Of a stretch of DNA of 64,000 bases, positions 43,739-52,796 are shown piece by piece. The notes under the pieces were generated by a model. The model made no database searches, had not been told where the DNA came from, and saw nothing but the letters and a program-made list of their open reading frames with translations. Where the stretch lies: NCBI GenBank assembly GCA_002709955.1, contig PAQY01000017.1, forward strand, positions 1 through 64,000. Direction: 5' to 3'. The stretch comes from Rhodospirillaceae bacterium (GTDB taxonomy: Bacteria; Pseudomonadota; Alphaproteobacteria; UBA8366; Aestuariispiraceae). The translations under genes and the position numbers were made by a program. The stretch's first letter is position 1. Every line of letters starts with the position of its first letter.

Positions 43739-43993
43739 TGAGTCATTCCTTCTTTCGGTCATTTTTGAAATGTGTAAAGGGCGGTCTTACCGGCACGGTT
43801 GACCGATGCGCACTGGCATACCCGCAATGCTTGACGATCTGGTGAAGGTGCTGTTTCCGTTGCGTGACGAAACTATGGACTTCTTATGACTGGGCCATGA
43901 CGCATTCGCGATGGTGCGCGGGCCCGCCCGTAAGGTCTTTTCACAGCTTGATTTTAAAGTGTAATTTTTGTTCCCCCTATCGGATGATGGATC

Positions 43994-44707
43994 ATGGCAA
44001 TAAAATCTTTCGCAAAAATTCAAGAACGTGCAGCCGAACGCAAAGGTGGGAGGGATGCATTGGCCCAATTGGTTCCGCCCGCCCCGGATCTGTCGGCGTT
44101 AGCGCAACTGGGCGATGACCGCATCCTGGCTGCGATGGCGAAATGTATCTTTCGATCCGGATTTGTCTGGCGGGTCATTGATCATAAATGGCCGGGCTTT
44201 GAGGCAGCGTTTTTGGCGTTTCAGCCAGGTCCCCTGTGCTTTCAGCCTGATGAATTCTGGCATGATCTGGCCAGCGACACCCGTATCGTGCGCCACGCGC
44301 AAAAGATCCGGGCGGTGCACGCCAACGCCCTTTTCGTGCAGGACATTGCTGCACAGCATGGCAGTTTCCGGGCGTTTCTGGCGGCCTGGCCACAGGACGA
44401 TCAGGTGGGCCTGATGGCGTTTCTGTCCAAACGGGGGTCCAGGCTGGGTGGTGCCACGGGACAGTATTTTCTGCGTATGGTCGGCTGGGACGCCTTTATT
44501 CTATCGCGCGATGTCGTGGCGGCGATCCGGGATGCGGGCATTGATGTTGCCGATATGCCGACATCCAAGGGCGATCTGGCAAAGGTTCAGGCGCAATTCA
44601 ATGTCTGGCGCAAACAATCCGGCCTGACCGGTGTTCAGATGTCGCGCATTCTGGCCCTGTCGATTGGTGAAAATTACGATCAGACTGTTTCCCCTGAGGC
44701 CGATTAA
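43994..44707 (+). CDS. DNA-3-methyladenine glycosylase I (Tag)-like protein
   Basis: A 237-residue protein resembling the Tag/DNA-3-methyladenine glycosylase I superfamily. The core has CIFRSGFVWRVIDHKWPGFEAAFLAF, then KIRAVHANALFVQDIAAQHGSFRAFLAAWP and a helix-hairpin-helix-like end, GGATGQYFLRMVGWDAFILSRDVVAAI. The N-terminal Cys/Trp motif of classical Tag (MxRCxW) is replaced by a different extension (MAIKSFAKIQERAAERKGG), so it is a divergent subgroup. It would act on alkylated bases in base excision repair. It is divergent from the transporter's binding-protein gene. Confidence 0.75.
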   Translation: MAIKSFAKIQERAAERKGGRDALAQLVPPAPDLSALAQLGDDRILAAMAKCIFRSGFVWRVIDHKWPGFEAAFLAFQPGPLCFQPDEFWHDLASDTRIVRHAQKIRAVHANALFVQDIAAQHGSFRAFLAAWPQDDQVGLMAFLSKRGSRLGGATGQYFLRMVGWDAFILSRDVVAAIRDAGIDVADMPTSKGDLAKVQAQFNVWRKQSGLTGVQMSRILALSIGENYDQTVSPEAD

Positions 44708-44764
44708 CCCTGTGTCGCGCCGCATTATATTAAGATTACGAAACAACGAAGGTGGAGTGGCGCA

Positions 44765-45601
44765 ATGTATATCGGGAAGGTACTAAAAGGGCTGGAAACA
44801 TCCGATGGCGACGGTGTGCGCCTGACCCGGATGATCGGGACACAGCAATGCGACATGATCGATCCCTTTTTGATGCTGGATCGCTTCGACAACAATGATC
44901 CCAATGCCTATGTCGGTGGGTTCCCGGACCATCCCCATCGTGGCTTTGAAACCGTCACCGTGATGCTGGACGGTCGGTTGCGTCACCAGGATTCGACAGG
45001 CGGTGCCGGGATCATCGGCCCAGGCGATGTGCAATGGATGACCGCCGGGCGCGGCATCATTCATTCGGAAATGCCTGAACAGATCGAAGGCCGGATGCGC
45101 GGCTTTCAATTATGGGTCAATCTGCCTGCCGCCGATAAGATGACACCGGCTGGCTATCAGGATCTGACCGCGGACAAGATTCCAATGGTGGAAGGCGACG
45201 GATTGTCCGTCCATGTCATTGCGGGCACGTATCGCGATATAACCGGTCCCGCAAAAACAGCAACTGCGATCCGCCTGTTGCGCATCAATGCCCAGCCTGG
45301 GGCAAAGATTTCAATCGACACGCCACCGGGCCGGAATGCGTTCTTTTGTGTCTATGAAGGCCAAGTCACCGGCCCGTCTGATCAGGGCAAGGACAGTGCT
45401 GTCATCGCCCCGTCCCTGGCGCAACTGGGCGGCAATGGCACGGTAGAGGTCACCGCAGGCCCCGACGGCGCGGCCCTGTTTTATGGCGAAGGAGCCCCAA
45501 TCAACGAACCCGTCGCCCGCTATGGCCCCTTTGTCATGAACACCCGCGATGAGCTGATCCAAGCTGTAGAGGATTTTCAGAATGGGCGGCTGGCTGATTA
45601 A
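44765..45601 (+). CDS. Pirin family protein
   Basis: A 278-residue bicupin. The N-terminal pirin cupin holds the metal-binding residues in FPDHPHRGFETVTVML, GRLRHQDSTGGAGIIGPGDVQWMTAGRGIIHSE (His, His, His and Glu), and the C-terminal domain has GRNAFFCVYEGQV and YGPFVMNTRDELIQA. Bacterial pirins include quercetin 2,3-dioxygenase-like enzymes, but most are of unknown role. GGTGGAG precedes the ATG by a suitable spacer. It ends 130 bp before trpB. Confidence 0.92.
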   Translation: MYIGKVLKGLETSDGDGVRLTRMIGTQQCDMIDPFLMLDRFDNNDPNAYVGGFPDHPHRGFETVTVMLDGRLRHQDSTGGAGIIGPGDVQWMTAGRGIIHSEMPEQIEGRMRGFQLWVNLPAADKMTPAGYQDLTADKIPMVEGDGLSVHVIAGTYRDITGPAKTATAIRLLRINAQPGAKISIDTPPGRNAFFCVYEGQVTGPSDQGKDSAVIAPSLAQLGGNGTVEVTAGPDGAALFYGEGAPINEPVARYGPFVMNTRDELIQAVEDFQNGRLAD

Positions 45602-45732
45602 GAAAACAGCGAAATCTTTCACTTGAAATCCACTGTATGGACAGGCCCCCGCTGCTGGTTTAGAACCGACCTCGCACAAAATACCCGATTGCGGGCCGTG
45701 GGGGGTCACGGAACAGTTAAGGTCTGATACCC

Positions 45733-46944
45733 ATGCAACAGTTAAATTCCTATCGCACCGGTCCGGATGAAAGCGGGCGTTTTGGTCTTTATGGCGGGCG
45801 GTTCGTCGCTGAGACCTTGATGCCGCTGATACTTCAGGTCCAGCAAGCTTATGAAGATGCCAAGGCGGATCCAAGCTTTCAGGCGGAAATCGACTATTAT
45901 GCGAAGCATTATGTCGGTCGGCCCAGCCCGCTGTATTTCGCCAAGCGCATGACCGAGCATCTGGGCGGCGCAAAGATTTACTTCAAGCGCGATGAGCTGA
46001 ACCATACCGGCAGTCACAAGATCAACAATGTGATGGGTCAGATCCTGCTGGCGCGCCGTATGGGCAAAACCCGCATCATTGCCGAAACCGGTGCGGGCCA
46101 GCACGGTGTTGCCACGGCGACCGCCTGTGCGCTGTTTGATATGCCCTGCAAGGTTTATATGGGGTCCGTCGATGTGGCCCGCCAATCCCCCAATGTCTTT
46201 CGCATGAAGCTGTTGGGTGCCGAGGTTGAGGCCGTGGAAAGCGGATCGAAGACCTTGAAGGATGCCTTGAACGAGGCGATGCGCGATTGGGTCGCGAATG
46301 TCGAAGATACGTTCTATATTATTGGGACGGTGGCCGGACCCCATCCTTATCCGGCCATGGTGCGCGATTTCCAATCCGTGATTGGTAATGAAACCAAAGA
46401 ACAGATGATGGAAGCGGAAGGCCGCCTGCCCGATACGCTGGTTGCCTGTATCGGTGGTGGGTCGAATGCGATGGGCCTGTTCCATCCGTTCCTGGATGAC
46501 AAATCCGTCAAGATCATCGGTGTTGAAGCCGCCGGTAAGGGGATTGAGACGGGAGAGCATGCTGCGTCATTGACCGGCGGGCGCCCCGGTGTTCTGCACG
46601 GCAACCGCATGTATCTGATCCAGGATGAGGATGGCCAGGTGGTGGAGCCTTATTCGATCTCTGCCGGGCTGGATTATCCAGGCATCGGGCCGGAACATTC
46701 CTGGTTGAAAGATACAGGCCGCGTGACCTATGCGTCGGCCACCGATATGGACGCGGTTGAGGCGTTTCAGTTCTGTTGCAAGATGGAGGGGATCATCCCC
46801 GCGCTGGAGCCGTCCCATGCCCTGGCCCATGTCATGCGGATCGCGCCTGACCTGCCAAAAGATCATATCATCGTGATGAATTTATGCGGTCGGGGGGACA
46901 AGGACGTCACCACCATCGCCAATCTGTTAGGGGTGAAGCTGTGA
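45733..46944 (+). CDS. trpB: Tryptophan synthase subunit beta
   Basis: PLP enzyme that joins indole and serine to make tryptophan. The 403-residue protein has the PLP Lys in [12 protein letters not shown], the EFGRF-like start [15 protein letters not shown], the [14 protein letters not shown] active-site loop, the GGGSNAMG phosphate loop and [16 protein letters not shown]. The trpA GTG start overlaps its stop by 4 bp. trpF, often immediately upstream in Alphaproteobacteria, is not in this window. I looked for a leader peptide or attenuator between pirin and trpB and saw none. Confidence 0.97.
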   Translation: MQQLNSYRTGPDESGRFGLYGGRFVAETLMPLILQVQQAYEDAKADPSFQAEIDYYAKHYVGRPSPLYFAKRMTEHLGGAKIYFKRDELNHTGSHKINNVMGQILLARRMGKTRIIAETGAGQHGVATATACALFDMPCKVYMGSVDVARQSPNVFRMKLLGAEVEAVESGSKTLKDALNEAMRDWVANVEDTFYIIGTVAGPHPYPAMVRDFQSVIGNETKEQMMEAEGRLPDTLVACIGGGSNAMGLFHPFLDDKSVKIIGVEAAGKGIETGEHAASLTGGRPGVLHGNRMYLIQDEDGQVVEPYSISAGLDYPGIGPEHSWLKDTGRVTYASATDMDAVEAFQFCCKMEGIIPALEPSHALAHVMRIAPDLPKDHIIVMNLCGRGDKDVTTIANLLGVKL

Positions 46945-47804
46945 GTGAGGCGGCAGTGACTGAGGCGGCAGTGGCGATTGCGCCGGATTCAGGGCGCATT
47001 GCGGCGCGATTTGCGGCGCTGAAGGCGGAAGGGCGCGGCGGACTGGTGACCTATGTCACCGCAGGCGATCCGAATTACGAGACCGGGTTGGAAATTCTGC
47101 TGGGCCTGCCGGATGCCGGGGCGGATATCGTTGAAATCGGTATGCCCTTCACTGATCCGATGGCCGATGGTCCAGCGATTCAGGCAGCGGGCCTGCGCGC
47201 CCTGCATAATGGTCAGACGATGAAGAAGACCCTGGCCATGGCGACCGAATTCCGGGCCAAGCATCCAGAGACGCCATTGGTGCTGATGGGCTATTACAAC
47301 CCGATCTATTCCTATGGCGTGGATCGGTTCTTACAGGACGCCATTGCGGCTGGCATTGATGGTTTGATCGTGGTCGACCTGCCGCCGGAAGAAGATGTGG
47401 AATTGTGCATTCCAGCCCTGCAGGCCGGGGTAAATTTCATCCGTCTGGCAACGCCCACGACCGATGACAAGCGCCTGCCGAAGGTGCTGCAGAACACATC
47501 GGGCTTTGTCTATTACGTGTCGATCCTGGGGATCACCGGGACGAAAGAAATTCAGGCCGATCCGGTGCGGGGTGCCGTGGCGCGGATCAGACGGCACACG
47601 GATCTGCCGATCGTCGTGGGCTTTGGCATTCGCAGCCCAGAGCAGGCCCGTGAAATCTCGCGGGCAGCCGATGCGGCGGTCATCGGATCTGCAATTATCG
47701 AAAAGGTGAAGGCGAATCTGGATGATCAAGGGGCTCCCTTGCCAGGATGCACCCAGGCCGTGCTAGACTATGTTGCCGCGCTGGCACAGGGCGTGCGACG
47801 CTAA
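46941..47804 (+). CDS. trpA: Tryptophan synthase subunit alpha
   Basis: Cleaves indole-3-glycerol phosphate to indole for TrpB. The protein is about 287 residues from the GTG at 46941, which overlaps the trpB stop (GTGA); a later GTG would also be possible because the first 15 residues repeat EAAV. The TIM barrel shows the catalytic Glu in [18 protein letters not shown], the catalytic Asp region [13 protein letters not shown], and [12 protein letters not shown] plus [12 protein letters not shown]. The operon continues with accD. Confidence 0.95.
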   Translation: MSEAAVTEAAVAIAPDSGRIAARFAALKAEGRGGLVTYVTAGDPNYETGLEILLGLPDAGADIVEIGMPFTDPMADGPAIQAAGLRALHNGQTMKKTLAMATEFRAKHPETPLVLMGYYNPIYSYGVDRFLQDAIAAGIDGLIVVDLPPEEDVELCIPALQAGVNFIRLATPTTDDKRLPKVLQNTSGFVYYVSILGITGTKEIQADPVRGAVARIRRHTDLPIVVGFGIRSPEQAREISRAADAAVIGSAIIEKVKANLDDQGAPLPGCTQAVLDYVAALAQGVRR

Positions 47805-47846
47805 TCATAGACCAACACAAGCAGGATCAGAGGGGCTAACCGGTTC

Positions 47847-48833
47847 ATGAACTGGCTTACCAATTGGGTGAAACCGAAGATCAAGGCACTGGTGGGTGAA
47901 TCCGATGTGCCTGATAACCTATGGCATAAATGTCCAAGCTGTGGACAGATGATCTTTCATCGGGATCTGGAAAGCCATCTGCATGTCTGTCAGCATTGCG
48001 GCTATCACCTGCGTCTGCCCCTGACAAAGCGGCTGGATCATCTGTTTGATGATGCGGATTATACCCGTATTCAATTGCCCCGGGTGAAGATTGACCCGCT
48101 GAAATTCCGCGATAAAAAGCGCTATACCGACCGGTTGAAGGATGCCCAGGCGAAAACCGATGGCGGCGATGCGATCGTTGTTGCCCATGGCAAATTGCTG
48201 GGTCAGAAGGTGGTTGTCGCCGCGTTCAATTTTGACTTCATGGGCGGGTCCATGGGCATGGCGGTGGGCGAAGGCATGCTGGCGGCAGCCCGTCTGGCCG
48301 TGATGCAAAAGGCCCCGTTGATTGCGATTCCTTCCTCTGGTGGGGCGCGGATGCAGGAAGGTTTCCTGTCCCTGATGCAGCTTCCCCGCACGACCATTGC
48401 GGTTGAGGAAGTGAAAGAAGCCGGATTGCCCTATATCGTTATGCTGACCGACCCAACGACGGGCGGTGTCTCTGCAAGCTTTGCGATGCTGGGCGATATC
48501 CACATGGCGGAACCGGGCGCGCGCATCGGCTTCGCAGGTCGGCGCGTGATCGAACAGACTGTGCGGGAAACGCTGCCCGAAGGGTTCCAAACGGCGGAAT
48601 ATCTATTGGATCATGGCATGGTCGATCTGGTCGTACCACGGTCGAAACAGCGTGAGACCCTGCATGGGCTGATCACGTTGCTGATGGCGGGGCGCACCAT
48701 TGACACAGGCAATGGAAATTCTGCGGATAAAGCGACGTCGGGCACGGGACGGGATTTGGATATCCCAGCGCCAGAGTCCTCCGCACCCGATTCTGCAGCA
48801 AAACCAGACGGAAAGTCTGTCGCCAAGACCTGA
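47847..48833 (+). CDS. accD: Acetyl-CoA carboxylase carboxyltransferase subunit beta
   Basis: Beta subunit of the carboxyltransferase, partner of accA at 11379-12335. The N-terminal zinc ribbon has four Cys in the pattern C-x2-C-x15-C-x2-C (CPSCG and CQHCGY, residues about 30-55). The catalytic core includes GSMGMAVGEGML, IPSSGGARMQEGFLSLMQ and PTTGGVSASFAMLGD. The C-terminal 40 residues are low-complexity Ser/Ala/Pro/Asp, a lineage-specific tail. GAGGGG lies upstream of the ATG. The position between trpA and folC is the usual alphaproteobacterial order. Confidence 0.96.
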   Translation: MNWLTNWVKPKIKALVGESDVPDNLWHKCPSCGQMIFHRDLESHLHVCQHCGYHLRLPLTKRLDHLFDDADYTRIQLPRVKIDPLKFRDKKRYTDRLKDAQAKTDGGDAIVVAHGKLLGQKVVVAAFNFDFMGGSMGMAVGEGMLAAARLAVMQKAPLIAIPSSGGARMQEGFLSLMQLPRTTIAVEEVKEAGLPYIVMLTDPTTGGVSASFAMLGDIHMAEPGARIGFAGRRVIEQTVRETLPEGFQTAEYLLDHGMVDLVVPRSKQRETLHGLITLLMAGRTIDTGNGNSADKATSGTGRDLDIPAPESSAPDSAAKPDGKSVAKT

Positions 48834-48875
48834 CAGGCCCCGCATCCGTTCATTTGAAAAGGCGTTGCGTTCTCC

Positions 48876-50207
48876 ATGATCGCTCCTCAGCACCCCTCTC
48901 TGTCTGATCCAGGCGCACTGGGCAGCGATACGATATTGTCGCGCCTGATGCAGTTGCACCCCAAGGTGATCGATTTGTCCTTGGGCCGTACGCAGGACCT
49001 GCTGGATCGGTTGGGACGCCCCCAGGACCGCCTGCCGCCCGTCGTGCATGTCGCGGGCACCAATGGCAAGGGATCGACCATTGCCACGCTGCGCGCCATT
49101 GCACAGGCCGCAGGCTATCGTGTGCATGTTTATACCTCGCCCCATCTGTCGCGGTTTCATGAGCGGATACGCCTTGCAGGGCGACTGATTCATGAAGAGG
49201 CATTGCAGGCCCTGTTGAGTGACTGTGAATCCGTCAATGAAGGTCGCCCGATCACTTTTTTCGAGATTACAACCTGCGCGGCCTTCAAGGCGTTTTCGGA
49301 AACACCGGGGGATTTGTTGTTGCTGGAAACCGGTCTGGGGGGGCGGTTGGATTCCACCAATGTCGTGGATCACCCGGCCGCCACGATAATCACCCCGATT
49401 TCTATGGATCATATCCAGTTTCTGGGCGACAGCCTGGCAGCCATTGCGGGGGAAAAGGCGGCGATACAGAAATCTGGAACCCCATCGGTCATTGGTCCCC
49501 AGGACCCGGTCGCGCAGCAGGTTCTGACCGATTATGCACAACAGGTGGGGGCCCCCTTGCTGCGGCATGGGTTGGAATGGTCGGTCGCCGAAGGGGCGGA
49601 TGGTGGGTATCACTTCGACAGCGCGGCCTGGTCTGGCACCCTGCCACGCCCGAACCTGCCCGGTGCCCATCAGCAAGCCAATACAGCAACCGCTGTCGCC
49701 GCCGCGCTGGTCCTGCGGGATCAGGGATTCGATCTACCTGATCAGGCGATTCGCGATGGCGTGCGACAGATCGAATGGCCCGCCCGGCTGCAAACCCTGA
49801 CCCAGGGGCCATTGAAGCGTGCCTTGCCCGGCTGGACCTTAACGCTGGATGGCGGTCACAATGCTGCGGCTGGCCTTGCTTTGGCCGATGAAATCGCCCG
49901 TTGGGATCGTTCGGTCCCGGTGCATGTGATTTGTGGCATGATGAACAGCAAGGCAGCGGTCGATTTCCTGCGGCCTTTTGCGCCGCTGATCGCCAGTTTT
50001 CAGGCCGTCACCATCCCGGGGGAGGAAAACAGTTTTTCCGCCACAGACCTATGTGCCATGGCGCAAGAAGCGGGTTTGCCCGACCCGTCCACAGCCGAAA
50101 GTGTCCTGGAAGCGTCGGAAAGACTGGCAAGACGCCAGCAAGGGGGGCATCTGTTGATCTGTGGGTCGCTGTATCTGGCCGGGCGTCTGCTGGTGGAAAA
50201 TTCTTAG
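48876..50207 (+). CDS. folC: Bifunctional folylpolyglutamate / dihydrofolate synthase
   Basis: Mur-ligase-fold enzyme of 443 residues that adds glutamate to dihydropteroate and folates. The ATP loop is VAGTNGKGST, with YTSPHLSRFHERIRL, ETGLGGRLDSTN (substrate and Mg2+ site), ITPISMDHIQFLGD and the carbamylated-Lys region GEKAAIQK. The C-terminal domain has LDGGHNAAAG. It ends the trpB-trpA-accD-folC cluster; 42 bp separate it from accD. Confidence 0.95.
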   Translation: MIAPQHPSLSDPGALGSDTILSRLMQLHPKVIDLSLGRTQDLLDRLGRPQDRLPPVVHVAGTNGKGSTIATLRAIAQAAGYRVHVYTSPHLSRFHERIRLAGRLIHEEALQALLSDCESVNEGRPITFFEITTCAAFKAFSETPGDLLLLETGLGGRLDSTNVVDHPAATIITPISMDHIQFLGDSLAAIAGEKAAIQKSGTPSVIGPQDPVAQQVLTDYAQQVGAPLLRHGLEWSVAEGADGGYHFDSAAWSGTLPRPNLPGAHQQANTATAVAAALVLRDQGFDLPDQAIRDGVRQIEWPARLQTLTQGPLKRALPGWTLTLDGGHNAAAGLALADEIARWDRSVPVHVICGMMNSKAAVDFLRPFAPLIASFQAVTIPGEENSFSATDLCAMAQEAGLPDPSTAESVLEASERLARRQQGGHLLICGSLYLAGRLLVENS

Positions 50208-50275
50208 GGCTTCCCCAAATCTAGTGATAAGGTTTGGTCAAAACAAACAGCATGAACATGGCTAATGGGGATGAA

Positions 50276-50788
50276 ATGACGGAAAGCACGGACAGTGCCA
50301 GACCGCCTGAAGACCTTCCGGATGATCGGCATCGGGTCTTTCTGGTTGTTGTCGATGACAGCGAAGAAATGCAGGTCGCCATGCGGTTTGCCTGCTTGCG
50401 GGCTAAAAACACGGGGGGGCGTGTGGCCCTGCTGTATGTTCAGGAACCCGCTGAATTCCATCATTGGCTGGGTGTCGGGGAATTGATTCAGCATGAGCGT
50501 CGCGAAGAGGCAGAAGCCCGCTTGAGTGATCTGTCCAGCCGCGCGCAGGAAATTTCCGGCACCATGCCGATTCTGATCGTGCGTGAAGGCAAACGGGGTG
50601 AAGAATTGCTGAAACTGCTGGACGAGGATCGCTCGATATCCATCGTCGTTCTGGCCGCCAGCACGGATACGGAAGGGCCCGGCCCGATCATTAATTATAT
50701 GATGAAACAGGGCGCGGCGAGTATGCGCGTGCCCCTGACCATCGTGCCAGGATCGCTGTCTAATGAGGACATGGCAAAACTGACATGA
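50276..50788 (+). CDS. Universal stress protein (UspA) family
   Basis: A protein of about 170 residues with one Usp domain: the first strand VFLVVVDDSEEMQVAMRFAC, the VALLYVQEP strand, the LIVREGKRGEELLKLLDE helix and a nucleotide-binding-like end in SMRVPLTIVPGS. The classic G-x2-G-x9-G(S/T) loop is poorly kept, so ATP binding is uncertain. I choose ATG 50276, which has GGGGA upstream, over in-frame starts at 50252 or TTG 50234; the extra residues would be disordered. The role is generally stress resistance, with no specific partner known. Confidence 0.82.
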   Translation: MTESTDSARPPEDLPDDRHRVFLVVVDDSEEMQVAMRFACLRAKNTGGRVALLYVQEPAEFHHWLGVGELIQHERREEAEARLSDLSSRAQEISGTMPILIVREGKRGEELLKLLDEDRSISIVVLAASTDTEGPGPIINYMMKQGAASMRVPLTIVPGSLSNEDMAKLT

Positions 50789-50810
50789 CCAGGGGCGTGA
50801 TCTCCAGGGC

Positions 50811-50825
50811 TTGACGTCAGGTCAA
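50811..50825. promoter_or_regulatory. 15-bp palindrome upstream of the Nfu gene
   Basis: TTGAC (50811-50815) and GTCAA (50821-50825) are perfect 5-bp half-sites around GTCAG, 92 bp before the Nfu-type gene. The TTGAC half can also serve as a -35 element. The spacing is one base too long for a classical FNR site. I infer an operator, regulator unknown. Confidence 0.4.
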
Positions 50826-50916
50826 TAAAAGCCATCTATGCAGTGCAATTGATGGATAGAATCAGCCGGTGCCGTTACAGAGTGTGTAATTCCACCGGAG
50901 AGAGGCAAAAAACGCG

Positions 50917-51504
50917 ATGTTTATTCAAACGGAACAGACCCCAAACCCGGCCACGCTGAAGTTCCTGCCGGGACGTGCGGTCCTGGACAAGGCCGATCCA
51001 TTGGACTTTCCCAATAAGGATTCGGCGGAAGGGGTTTCCCCTCTGGCCAGTGCTTTGTTTGAAATCGATGGCGTCGCGGCGGTCTTTTTGGGCAATGACT
51101 TCATTTCGGTCAGCAAGACTGAAAGCCGGGAATGGTATGTGATGAAGCCCTCAGTCCTGGGCGTTATCATGCAACACTTTACCGCTGGGCGGGATGTTCT
51201 ATCAGCAGGTGCCGGCCCCGCTGATGCCGCCGCAGCGTCCACCACGGCGGAAGCCACCTATGATCCAGAAGATGAGGCCGTTGTCGGTCAAATCCGCGAG
51301 CTTCTGGAAACCCGGGTGCGTCCTGCCGTAGCACAAGACGGGGGGGACATTGTCTTCCACGGCTTTAAGCAGGGCGTGGTCTTTCTGACCATGCGGGGTG
51401 CATGTGCGGGCTGCCCTAGCTCGACCGCAACCCTGAAGATGGGGATCGAAAATATGCTCCGGCACTATATCCCCGAAGTAACAGAAGTACGCGCAACCGC
51501 CTGA
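50917..51504 (+). CDS. NifU-like iron-sulfur cluster carrier (Nfu)
   Basis: A 195-residue protein with an N-terminal Nfu_N domain (MFIQTEQTPNPATLKFLPGR, about 1-90) and a C-terminal NifU-like domain (about 115-190) carrying the cluster-binding Cys163-x2-Cys166 in GACAGCPSS. Proteins of this layout take assembled Fe-S clusters to recipient apoproteins, and they are standard in Alphaproteobacteria and mitochondria. An Ala/Thr-rich linker separates the domains. It stands alone with its own upstream region, where a TTGAC/GTCAA palindrome is present. Confidence 0.93.
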   Translation: MFIQTEQTPNPATLKFLPGRAVLDKADPLDFPNKDSAEGVSPLASALFEIDGVAAVFLGNDFISVSKTESREWYVMKPSVLGVIMQHFTAGRDVLSAGAGPADAAAASTTAEATYDPEDEAVVGQIRELLETRVRPAVAQDGGDIVFHGFKQGVVFLTMRGACAGCPSSTATLKMGIENMLRHYIPEVTEVRATA

Positions 51505-51692
51505 TTATCGGTTTCGCTGACTGTTTGGATGGGATTGGCTGACGGCATCGGGGTTCCTTTCGGATTGCCCTGAAACTGTCTCAATGATGACACCTTGGCA
51601 CCCTGATTACGGGCGATATGTATCGCTTATGATCGGGCTTGTGCTTTTTGTGGTCCGCAGTGCTGCGGGAAACGCAAAACAGAGGATGTGAG

Positions 51693-52784
51693 ATGGCGGA
51701 TACAACAATAGACAACACAACGGGGTCGCAACCCAACCGACCTGACAATTGGGCGGTGCTTTTTGCCTTGGGGTTTGCCGCCGGTATTGGCGTCATTCTG
51801 GCAGTGTCGAGCCTCAGCGATCAGGGGTCTTTGACGGGCTATCTGCGCAGTGACCGCCTGTCGGGGGATGAACGGCCCACGGCGCGGGTGTCGCTGTCTT
51901 TGCTACCCACAGACCTGAATGCCCCCCTGGATACCGCGACGGATCAAACAGACGATGCGACGACCCGACCGCGCGCAACGAACCGCCGCCTGTCGCCGTC
52001 TGGGGATGCGATGACGGTGGCAGACCTGGAATCAGAATTTACGGCGCTTAATTATCGCCTGGATGATATTCGTGCCCAGACAATGACGGTGCCCCGGGTT
52101 ATCACGGTCTCTGTTCCGGGCGACCTGGAAGAGATTCAGGAAATTGATCGCCGCAAGGCCGTGTTCTTCAAGATGCTGTTGCCGTTGGTGTTGATCACCA
52201 ATGAACGCCTGGTGGTTGATCGCAATCGTCTGGAGGCGTTGCGGGAGCGGGAGATGACAGGAAAGTCCATCACTGCTGGTGATGCGGCATGGATGGCGAA
52301 ACAGTTTGAGTCGTATCGGGTTGAGGCCGGTCAATGGGATTTGCTGTTGCGGCGCGTGGATGAGGTTCCGCCCTCTCTGGCGCTGGCCCAGGCGGCTGTG
52401 GAAAGTGGTTGGGGGACATCCCGCTTTGCCCGTGAAGGCAATGCCTTATTCGGGCAATGGGTCTGGGGCGAGGGTGCAGAAGGTCTGGTGCCGGAACAGC
52501 GCAAGGATGGGCTGACCCACAAGATCAAAGTTTTTGAAACCCCGCTGGAAGCGGTCGCGGCCTATATCAAGAATCTGAATACGCATCGTGCTTATCGCAG
52601 TTTGCGGGACATTCGCGCCAAAATGCGCCGGGAGGGCAGCACATTGAATGGGGCGGCCCTGGCGGCTGGTCTGGAATCCTATTCCGAAAAGGGCCATGAA
52701 TATATTGAACTGATCCGTGGGATCATTTCCGCAAATGAACTGCGTCCGCTGGATAAGGCAAAGCTTAGAAACCCGCAGGCTTGA
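51693..52784 (+). CDS. Membrane-anchored glucosaminidase-domain (Bax-like) protein
   Basis: A protein of about 363 residues from ATG 51693; AGAGGATG precedes it and the frame is open upstream. Residues 20-45 are hydrophobic (AVLFALGFAAGIGVILAVSSL), an inner-membrane anchor. A low-complexity Thr/Asp/Arg region follows, and about residues 195-350 match the Bax/FlgJ glucosaminidase fold: SLALAQAAVESGWGTSRFAREGNALFGQWVWG, with the catalytic Glu in AAVESGWG, and KVFETPLEAVAAYIKNLNTH. It probably cleaves or remodels peptidoglycan. It is convergent with the deacetylase gene. Confidence 0.85.
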   Translation: MADTTIDNTTGSQPNRPDNWAVLFALGFAAGIGVILAVSSLSDQGSLTGYLRSDRLSGDERPTARVSLSLLPTDLNAPLDTATDQTDDATTRPRATNRRLSPSGDAMTVADLESEFTALNYRLDDIRAQTMTVPRVITVSVPGDLEEIQEIDRRKAVFFKMLLPLVLITNERLVVDRNRLEALREREMTGKSITAGDAAWMAKQFESYRVEAGQWDLLLRRVDEVPPSLALAQAAVESGWGTSRFAREGNALFGQWVWGEGAEGLVPEQRKDGLTHKIKVFETPLEAVAAYIKNLNTHRAYRSLRDIRAKMRREGSTLNGAALAAGLESYSEKGHEYIELIRGIISANELRPLDKAKLRNPQA

Positions 52785-52796
52785 TATAGTCGGGCT

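Noticed and set aside
45602-45732. A trp leader peptide or attenuator upstream of trpB
   Set aside because: No short frame with tandem Trp codons and no alternating stem-loops; only a weak CCGTG/CACGG stem is present.
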